NCBI GenBank assembly: GCA_905116865.2
Contig: CAJHNH020008445.1
Location: forward strand, 486,001-550,000
Length of the DNA: 64,000 nucleotides
Direction of reading: 5' to 3'
From: Candidula unifasciata
Taxonomy: Eukaryota > Mollusca > Gastropoda > Stylommatophora > Geomitridae
Part shown: in pieces, positions 56,540-64,000 of the stretch
Position numbering within the stretch: position 1 is the stretch's first letter
Layout: each line of letters begins with the position of its first letter
Notes under the pieces: generated by a model
Told to the model about the DNA's origin: nothing
Database searches by the model: none
What the model saw: the letters and a program-made list of their open reading frames with translations, nothing else
Translations under genes and position numbers: made by a program

Positions 56540-57735
56540 GTCATTCTCGCTCTCCGAAATAATAAAAAAAAATCATCACTTTGCGAAATTATTAAAATAG
56601 AAATAGTTGAGAAATGATAACTTTAAAATAATGTTTTAAGCTCTCTCAGTTAACAGTGTCTGCCATCAACCCCCCCCCCCCCTCTCTCTCACCCCACTAA
56701 TCATATCATCCTCGCCGAAGGATGGGAAAGTCATCATCTGACGAAATATTGTAACTGAATTGAGCTGTGCATCCGTGTCCACCCAGAGACAGATGGATAG
56801 CATTAATGTGTAATGAGAAGTAAATGTGGCTAGTTTAACAGCTACCACATCACCCATCCAGTACCAGTACTACTGCTACCACTACCACCACCACCTTCAG
56901 AACAAAAACAAAAAACAGTCACTTCTGTCTGTGCAGGTCGGTGTAGCCAGAGGGGTTAGCGCTGCATGATGTCGCCACGGACTGTTTAGTGTAATTGAGC
57001 TCCCAAAAAAAAAAAGAAAAAGAAAATCCACAGTAATAGTTCGTTCTATACTCACAAATAGCGGAAATAAAAAACCCCACCCGTCATCTCCCCTCTCCGA
57101 AGGGACGAATGTTAAATGACCTTGGCATCCGTGTCCACCCAAAGTAAACTGGACTGTAAGCAGTCTTAGTTAACAGCTTCTGTCATCTACGAATAGTTTA
57201 TCATCGATTGAAGCGTCGCGGGGAGGATAAATAAGACTTTACTGAAATCGGATGTCTTTGGGCGAAAGGTGCAGATATCGCAGCCTAACTGTAAATCACA
57301 ACACAACATGTCAACAGCCCTCTTGAGAGAAAAAGGAAAATTAGCACACAGTGGGTAATTGAACACCGGTCAACCACGTGAAGGGAGGATTACGTACAAA
57401 TATACTACCTAAGACTGAAGAGATTGGGTCCGATATCACAGCCCAGCTGTAAACCACAACACAACGTTACAACCGCACTCTCAAAGGCGAACGAAGATTA
57501 CCCGTGACCAAACCAACATCTCGTCGCCGCTATCGCAGGCAAGCTGTACCCCAAATCGAGCGGAAAGAAGACGTAGATATCGCAGCCTAGCTGTAAACCA
57601 CAACAAAACGTGCCATGCGCTTAGTTAAAGGTAACAAAAAATTCTTTATCACCTAGAGGGGCAATGATCGCCAGTCACCCGCGTAACACTCAAAATAGAC
57701 AACTACGCTACCAAGGACTCAAGCATCTGCCCAAT
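56540..57735 (+). repeat. Tandem unit 1 (about 1.2 kb)
   Basis: Markers: TTTTAAGCTCTCTCAGTTAA (56634), GCATCCGTGTCCACCCAGA (about 56768), AGTACCAGTACTACTGCTAC, CCACGGACTGTTTAGTGTAA, and AGCCTAGCTGTAAACCACAA. Confidence 0.9.
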
Positions 57736-58975
57736 TATATCTCCCTCTCCGAATGATTGAAACATTATTATGTGGCGACATTGTTAAAATATAAATAGTT
57801 AAGAAATGAGAAATGTAAAAAAATGTTTTAAGCTCTCTCAGTTAACAGTGTCTGGCATCAACCTCCCTCGACACCCCCCCCCCCCCACCCCCACCCCAAT
57901 CATGTCATCCTCTACGAAGTATGGAGAAGTCATCGCCTGACGAAATATTGTTGTTAAATTGAGCTTGGCATCCGTGTCCACCCAGACAAAAATGGGTAGC
58001 ATTAATCTGTACTGAGAAATAAATGTGGCCAGTGTAACAGCTACCACATAACCCATCGAGTACCAGTACTACTGCTGCCACTACCATCACCACCGTCACA
58101 ACAACAACACAAAACGGTAACTAATGTCTGTACAGGTCGTTCGTAGCCAGAGGAGTTGGCGCCGCATGCTGTCCCCACGGACTGTTTAGTTTAAGTGTGT
58201 CCCCGACATAAAACTCCATTACCTAACCAGTGATTGGAACCCACAGTAAAATTCCGTGATATAAAAAAAAATGTACACTATACTCACAAACAGCGGAAAT
58301 AAAAACCCGCACACGTCATGTCTCCCTGTCCGAAGTGACGATGTTTAATTAACCTTGGCATCCGTGTCGACCCAAACCAAACTGGACCGTAAACCTTCTT
58401 AGTTAACAGTGTCTGTCATTAACGAATAGTTTTTGATCGAGTGAAGCGTCGGATGGGGGGATGGGGGGTCTAATGTGGACTGTACTTAAATCGGATAACT
58501 TAGGGCGTAAGGCGCAGATGTCGCAACTTAGTTTTAAACAACAACAACACAACGTGCCAATCGCCCCCTTGGGGTAAAAAGAAACAATTAGTTCCCAGCG
58601 GGGAATCGAACACCCGTTATACACCTACAACTCTACTACCGAAGACTGAAGACTTTAGGTCAGATATCGCAGCCTAGCTGTAAACCACAACACAACGTGC
58701 CAACCGCCCTCAAGGGCGAACGAATATTACCCGTGACATGAACATTGAGCATCACGTCGCCGCTATCGCAGGCTAGCTGTAAACCCCAAAATCTAACGGA
58801 ACATAAAAGCGTAGATACCGCAACGTAGCTATAAACCACAACAACAAAACGTAGCAGCCACCCAGTTAGGGGCCCAAAAAAAAAAGAAATTATATCACCC
58901 AGCGGGGAATCAAACCCCTATCACCCGAGTAACAAAAGCGAAATACTTACAACTAACTGCACTACTGAATACCCA
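57736..58975 (+). repeat. Tandem unit 2 (about 1.2 kb)
   Basis: The same markers in the same order, offset by 1192 bp at the first (57826). Indels occur mainly at the C and A runs. Sub-motifs such as GCATCCGTGTC(C/G)ACCCA and GCCTAGCTGTAAACCACAAC occur more than once within each unit. Confidence 0.9.
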
Positions 58976-59319
58976 AGGAAATAAAATTACATAATAACAA
59001 TGTGACGGTCGGTATTGCACAGTCAAAGGTGGCCAAGTCGTTAAAAATAAATCCGGGCGGGCAACGAAACAAATAATGATTTGACCGTTGCTGGAGCTAA
59101 GTCGTTCGTTGTTTGTGCGATTTTATGACAAAAAATAACGCTTTGAGTCAGTGGCAACGTTGTGTGAAAATTTGAAAGCAATCGGTTCAGTTGTTTCCGA
59201 GTTTACAGCTAACGACACCGGAAAATTAAGATTTTTATTAATATAGAAGAGAAGATATGTGCTTAATGGCAAATAATATATTTGAAATAATATGAAATGT
59301 ATAAACAAATACTAAAAAA

Positions 59320-62130
59320 AAAAGAGAACAAAGGAATTTTTTATTCAAAGGGTCACAAATTTGGCACGCAGGCCCGTCTTACATACGGCACTTTCGAACA
59401 CCTATCTTTCACACAGTAGTTGTAGTTTATCAATAAAGCATGTTACGTTCACATACAGTAGTAATATGCTTATTATGAATATCGAACAAAAATACAAAAC
59501 CACGGGCGGTGAAAAGCATGCGCCCGCTTGCGCGCGCACTCACTCATTTACACACACATAGGCACCCACGTACACACATACATACATGCACAGGCGCACA
59601 CATACATACACAAACAAACATATACACACACAGACATTCACACACTCATACACACACAGTCACACTCTGACAAACACACACACTCAAAGACCACGCCCAT
59701 CTTGAGCTATTTAAATATTATAAATAGAGAAGGCCATGTCAAAGACACATACACACACGCAGCCGCACAGACAGACACCTACAAACACAAAGACACACAT
59801 TAACACACACGAAGCCACAGGCACACATACAGACAGACACACACACAGAGGCAGGGACACACACACACACGCAGACATTATGAAATAGACACACACACAG
59901 ATTTACACGAAGATACACACAGCTAGACACACACACAGACGCAACTACACACACAGATACAAACACACCCACAGACACACACACTCACAGAGTGACATAT
60001 ACAACACTCACACAGACACGCACAGAGTCACACAAACACACACATTATCAAATAGACACACACAGATACACACGAAGCTTCGCATAGGCACAGACACATC
60101 TACAGACACATACATGGATGCACACAGACACACACACACAGACTACACATTTACACAGACAAAAAACACATATAGATACCCACAGACACAAACATATACA
60201 CACACAGAGAGACATGCACACAGACACACACAAACACAGACACCATACAGACTCATACACAAACACACGCCCACACACGCAGAGAAACACATACACACAG
60301 ACAGACACACAAACTTATACAATTACTCATACATACACAAACAGGCCCATGCATGTCACACATATACACATACATACAAATCATAAACACTTTAATTATA
60401 AATTGATAATCCAATATGGATTATTAACTAAATTTAAAGCGGCATATAATCACTGATGATCATGAAATAAAAAAGTTTTTGGTTTAATGACTGTAGTTTT
60501 TAAATCGAGTGGAATATGGTTCCATAAATGAGCAGCAGGTTCAGGCAAATGTAATAAACTTAGTTGCTTGCTATTCGTGGGATTGGACTGATCCAATCGA
60601 AAGGTGTAACTTGGAGTATTTTGAGATAGGATTTTGCGAATGAATTTGTCTGTTAAAAATTAAACGTTTACTAAATGGCAGAAGTCTTACATGTCTATAT
60701 AAGATATCTTCTCGACACAGTTTCTACCAGGAATAGGCGTAAGGCCCAATTTTGCAGAGAACTCAGTCGTTTGACATTAGATTTGGAGCAACCATCCCAA
60801 ACTGTGAACAGTAGTCAACATGCGTTTAGATGTAGGATTCGCAAAATATTTTACGCATATTTTCATCCAAAAAGTGCTGGATTTTGTCTAGTTAATCAAC
60901 TTTTTGTGCTTCTTTTAAAAAAAAAAAATTATGGCATGAACATGGAAAATCCAAGTTAAATGGCTGTCAATTAAAACACCTAATGTTTTGCGTTCAACTA
61001 CATTAACAGTAGGTAGTTTGTCAATGAAGAGCTCAAGCGGTGGCTTGTGTAAAGCTAATGTTTGTAGCTTTTGCCTAGTTATTATTATGGATTTAGTTTT
61101 ATTATGTTAATTTGCATGCGATTATCATTTCCCCATTTTTAAGTTTATCTCTCTTTCTGTAAAGAACGTAAATAAGTTATCATGACTAGTTTATATTGTA
61201 CAGTCGTCAGCAAACAGATCACATGTTATACTGAAATGTAATGGAAGGTCATTAATATTAATGGCAAAAAGTAGTAGACATAATATTCAGCCCTGAGAAA
61301 CGCCTTATTTAACTGTGTGGGTTTTGAATAAAGGTTACTGAGGGGAAACTGCCTGCTGCCTATCAAGAAAAAAAAAAAGACTTTATTAATGTCCCTAAAT
61401 TATCGTTTGTTTTTTAAGATTTTTAGTTTAATAATTAAAATATTGTGATCAACCATGTCAGAGGCTTTCCTTGGTCAACAAATACTGCACTTGTGCCACT
61501 TTGTTATTTTTGTCAACAGAGTATGACAAGAGTATTTAGGTCTGAGCCCTGACTGGCTATCAACTATTAGATTGTTGTTATTTAAATGCTGAAATATTAT
61601 TTTATGTATGTGTTTCTTTAATGGTTTAGATAGTTATGATAGTAGAGAAATGAGTCTATAGTTGCCCAGAGAACTGTTGTCAGCTGAATCAGGTTTGAGC
61701 GGTGGATAAACTTTAGCAATTTTAAATACTGATGGAAAATAGTTCTTTTCTTAGCAAGGCACTGATTAAATATGAAAGTTATGAAATCACTAATGACTGG
61801 TGCAGCACATCGAAGAATTAGATTACTGATTCCATCCAAGCCAGAGGAATTTGTTTGCTTCAAGCTGATATTATACACTTCAGCAACAGACATAAGGGAA
61901 ATCTCAGAAGAAACAGTCCTAATGAATTTTCCCTCACAGAATGATGCTAGTACGCTCAAGTCACACTGTGAGTCTGGTATTGTGGACTTTAAATTCTCAA
62001 TTTCAGATTTAAAGAAAGAGTTGAAATCATCACATGTTAGATAATTCGGTTTTGACTGATTTGAAGAATGCTTATTGGTTAGAGAGTCAATAGCCCTCAA
62101 TATGTCTGCACTATTTGTTTCATCTGAAAC
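59320..62130 (-). mobile_element. CR1-like LINE, RT through 3' end, interrupted upstream
   Basis: Minus sense from 62130: linker SADILRAIDSLTNKHS, YLTCDDFNSFFKSEIENLKS, QTNSSGLDGISNLILRCAAP and VISDFITFIFNQCLA (RT start). After shifts come YRLISLLSKPLKK, ININDLPLHFSIT and CDLFADDCTI (catalytic FADD, about 61220), thumb and connection text, and LPEPAAHLWNHIPLDLKTTV near 60500. The 3' UTR ends near 59320. The upstream continuation is at 63875-64000, beyond a nested LINE. Confidence 0.85.
59540..60385. repeat. CA-rich cryptic simple repeat (ACACAC/ACAGAC)
   Basis: About 850 bp of mixed CA, CAGA and CATA words inside the 3' UTR of the CR1-like LINE. Long frames across it are artefacts of composition. 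Confidence 0.95.
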
Positions 62131-62145
62131 CATTTTTTTTAAAAT

Positions 62146-63874
62146 TTTCTTCTTCTTCTTCTTCGATCCTTCTGTCAGAAAACTTATATCAGGAGGCCGG
62201 TAGCCTTTATGAAAGCTATCGTGCAATCCATATCCTCTCGTGTACCATACAGTTTTGTCTTCAGTGTGGTTGGAACAGGCCAGATTGCGTCTCTGTTGTC
62301 AGCATACAGTTGACAGTGTTGGAGCACATGCTCAGCATTTTCGGGTGCCACGCTGCAGGGACACGTCTCCGTATTTCCTACACCAAAAAATTTGAACATA
62401 TGTTGACGAAATCTGTTGTGCCCTGTCCTTAGTCTGAATATAATACACTGTCCCTCTCTAGAGAGGCGATGAAGTGAGTCTTGGGGAGAAAATCTTGTGT
62501 GGGTATCCAGCCACCTTTCTTGGATACTAGCTTGTATTAGTGTTTTCATCTCTTGGTGGGTTAAGTCACTATTTGGTTGTACCATGTCACTGCCGCTTCT
62601 GGCCAATCTGTCCGCTATTTCATTGCCTTCCAAGCCACAGTGACCTGGAATCCACTGCAGTACAGATTGTTCTACTGAAGAGCCTAAGCAAATCAGCTGT
62701 TGTGTCAAGTCTACAAACTGAGTGTCTTTTGGGTTAACAATTGCTTGTAGAACTGACATAGCATCAGTCAGAAAGACCACTCTGCTATATTTGCTGTGCT
62801 GTTGTCCATTCAGGAAAGAACATGCCGCTAGAAGTGCTTCTGCCTCTGCTCTATAATTGGAGGAAGATGAACTTGTTGGTACAGCCTTGTTGATTTTTAA
62901 ACCATTTGGGCATTCTATGTATATTCCTCCTCCTCCGTCTCTTACTGCTCTCTTGGCTGAACCATCTGTATACACTCGAATCCAACTCTGGTGTGGATAA
63001 AGTCTATTGATCTCTCCTTCTGTAGTTGATTTCATATCAGTGCTGCTCATTGATGATTTGGAGGAGACTCCTGTTACAGTGGTTCTGACTGTTGGTAGGC
63101 TATCCCTAAGCCAAGCGGGGCAGTCGTTGTAAGGTTTAGGTGGAACGTTTGGTATTATGGGAGGGAGTTTAAGGACAGTGAGTTTGGCATTTGCGTTCTT
63201 GAAAAAACAGGTTCTCTTTAGTCTAGCCTTCTGGGGTTTCTGCAGTCGGCTGTACATGGGTTGTTCTTGAAAGTGGTTGTATTTGGAGAGCTGGGTGAGG
63301 AGCTTTGTGTCTCTCCTATCTTCCAGATTATGGAGACCAGTAATTGTTTCCATATCTGATATTGGCGTGGAGCGCATTGCCCCTGTCATAATACGGAGCG
63401 CATGGTTTTGGATCTTTGAGACTTTCTGAAAATTTGATTTAACAGCTGTGCCCCAAGCAGCTATTCCATATTCTAGTGTTGGCCTCACATAGCCTGTATA
63501 GGTCCTCTTAAGGACATTAAGGTTTGCCCCCCCCCCCCCAAGTCTGTTCCAGCTAACTTCCTCATCAGTTGTGTTCTCTTGAGTCCCTTGCTCTGTGTCT
63601 TTTCTATCTGTTTTCTCCATGTGAGTCTTGGGTCAAAGGTTACTCCTTAATATGACGGTGAGTCATCATGTATCAGTGCCTGGCTGCCATATCTAAGTGA
63701 AACTTTCTGGGGTTTGGTAGAGAGACTGAAAATGGTGTGTGTGGTTTTGGTCCCATTTACAGGCATATACCAGCTATTGGACCACCTCTCTAGAGTTCCG
63801 AGGGATTCTTGAAGCTTTGTCTGTGCTTTTTCAGTGTCCTCCTCTGAACTCAGTAGCGCCAGATCATCGGCATA
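62146..63874 (-). mobile_element. I/ingi-like LINE nested in the CR1-like LINE, 5'-truncated at the RT YADD motif
   Basis: Flanked by CATTTTTTTTAAAAT (62131-62145) and CATTTTTTTAAAT (63875-63887), a target duplication with a homopolymer indel. It starts at YADDLALLSS, the RT catalytic motif, then LERWSNSWYMPVNGTKT. It shifts near a C run at 63526-63538. A 478-codon frame (63620-62184) then carries thumb/connection (YVRPTLEYGIAAWGT), RNase H and a Cys/His end (CPCSVAPENAEHVLQHC). The tail is (GAA)n. Confidence 0.93.
62184..63620 (-). CDS. Connection plus RNase H open frame of the nested LINE (pol fragment)
   Basis: A frame of 478 codons; the first 30 or so before the C run are out of the natural frame. 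RNase H motifs with all expected catalytic residues: RVYTDGSAKRAVRDGGGGIY (first Asp), NYRAEAEALLAACSF (Glu), VVFLTDAMSVLQAI (second Asp), LQWIPGHCGLEGNEIADRLA (His and last Asp). Downstream come FRLRTGHNRFRQHMFKF and CSVAPENAEHVLQHC, the C-terminal zinc-like motif of I-like LINEs. It is a fragment because endonuclease and most of RT were never copied. Not a host gene. Confidence 0.85.
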   Translation of the reverse strand: MEKTDRKDTEQGTQENTTDEEVSWNRLGGGGANLNVLKRTYTGYVRPTLEYGIAAWGTAVKSNFQKVSKIQNHALRIMTGAMRSTPISDMETITGLHNLEDRRDTKLLTQLSKYNHFQEQPMYSRLQKPQKARLKRTCFFKNANAKLTVLKLPPIIPNVPPKPYNDCPAWLRDSLPTVRTTVTGVSSKSSMSSTDMKSTTEGEINRLYPHQSWIRVYTDGSAKRAVRDGGGGIYIECPNGLKINKAVPTSSSSSNYRAEAEALLAACSFLNGQQHSKYSRVVFLTDAMSVLQAIVNPKDTQFVDLTQQLICLGSSVEQSVLQWIPGHCGLEGNEIADRLARSGSDMVQPNSDLTHQEMKTLIQASIQERWLDTHTRFSPQDSLHRLSREGQCIIFRLRTGHNRFRQHMFKFFGVGNTETCPCSVAPENAEHVLQHCQLYADNRDAIWPVPTTLKTKLYGTREDMDCTIAFIKATGLLI

Positions 63875-63877
63875 CAT
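63647..63877 (-). CDS. RT fragment after the catalytic motif (nested LINE)
   Basis: Begins MYADDLALLSSEEDTEKAQ. The Met codon belongs to the flanking CR1-like LINE, and YADD is the first text of the inserted element. It continues LQESLGTLERWSNSWYMPVN and SLRYGSQALIHDDSPSY, then a stop. A shift separates it from the 478-codon frame. Confidence 0.85.
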   Translation of the reverse strand: MYADDLALLSSEEDTEKAQTKLQESLGTLERWSNSWYMPVNGTKTTHTIFSLSTKPQKVSLRYGSQALIHDDSPSY

Positions 63878-64000
63878 TTTTTTAAATGATCTTTCTTATT
63901 ATTACAAATAAAATATTTTACCTTATTTCTCAGTTTACAGTAAAGATCATGATTTTGTGTGTGCCGTATCTTGTTCTCTCTTACTTTCTAGAACCTTGCT
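63875..64000 (-). mobile_element. CR1-like LINE, upstream continuation (cut by window edge)
   Basis: The minus strand reads KIRHTQNHDLYCKLRNKV then KYFICNNKKDHLKKM. This is the endonuclease-RT linker of the interrupted CR1-like LINE. It resumes at 62130 with MVSDETNSADILRAID. Confidence 0.8.

Larger units (their letters stand above)
56415..59245 (+). repeat. Large invertebrate-type repeat with internal 1.2-kb tandem duplication
   Basis: Opens CTAGCTGTGCCCTGCAACGC followed by GTTGCTGTGGC. Near the end is AAAGCAATCGGTTCAGTTGT then TTCCGAG, and TTTTTATTAATATAGAAGA. These start and end phrases are common in a dispersed repeat type of many invertebrates. The middle is expanded by a tandem duplication (about 56540-57735 and 57736-58975). 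No protein is encoded. Confidence 0.7.

Noticed and set aside
59528..60456. Long His/Thr-rich and Cys/Val-rich frames across the CA-rich region
   Set aside because: Composition artefacts of CA/CAGA repeats.

Overview
This window is animal nuclear DNA: intron-bearing, AT-rich, and dominated by decayed retrotransposons, SINEs, DNA transposons and simple repeats. No bacterial operon, CRISPR array, rRNA gene or tRNA gene is visible. The mixture of I/ingi-like, RTE-like and CR1-like LINEs, pogo/Tigger, mariner and hAT remnants, and tRNA-derived SINEs suggests an invertebrate metazoan. A lophotrochozoan, perhaps a mollusc, is my guess, but nothing here proves the phylum.

One host gene can be read by eye. 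It is an SLC39A13/ZIP13-like zinc transporter on the minus strand. Eight exons with matching phases and canonical splice sites run from 39040 down to 3656. In transcript order they are 38936-39040, 33225-33328, 30883-31134, 25352-25441, 23852-23965, 20753-20822, 14422-14521 and 3656-3731. They encode about 303 residues covering transmembrane segments 2 to 8. They include the metal-site motifs DNFTHG and HEIPHEVGD and the C-terminus with its stop. The exon(s) for the N-terminus and TM1 were not found between 39041 and 64000, so they probably lie beyond the right edge.

Almost everything else is mobile DNA in or beside this gene. 0-3.4 kb: an I-like LINE split by a Tigger/pogo transposon (TA duplication), then a short LINE 3' end. 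5-7.5 kb: LINE fragments, one RTE-like piece carrying a nested I-like 3' end. 7.5-9.4 kb: coding-like sequence I cannot assign. 9.9-13.3 kb: a broken LTR retroelement whose integrase piece precedes its RNase H piece. 13.4-23.8 kb: LINE fragments, plus two retro-insertions with clear target-site duplications (15983-16270 and 16670-17932). 24-32 kb: mariner and hAT remnants, three SINE copies and a second I-like 3' end with a 14-bp duplication. 33-39 kb: CR1-like and I-like LINE pieces and the first visible exon.

39.5-40.1 kb is a TA microsatellite array. 40.3-41.9 kb is a 5'-truncated RTE-like LINE with an open 500-residue RT frame and a 13-bp duplication. 42.5-45.4 kb holds more LINE pieces. 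45.4-50 kb is gene-poor with SINE-like repeats. 51-52.1 kb is a minisatellite of about 22 C-tract units. 52.1-54.4 kb is LINE DNA. 56.4-59.2 kb is a repeat with an internal 1.2-kb tandem duplication. 59.3-64 kb is a CR1-like LINE interrupted by a younger I-like LINE that keeps a complete RNase H domain.
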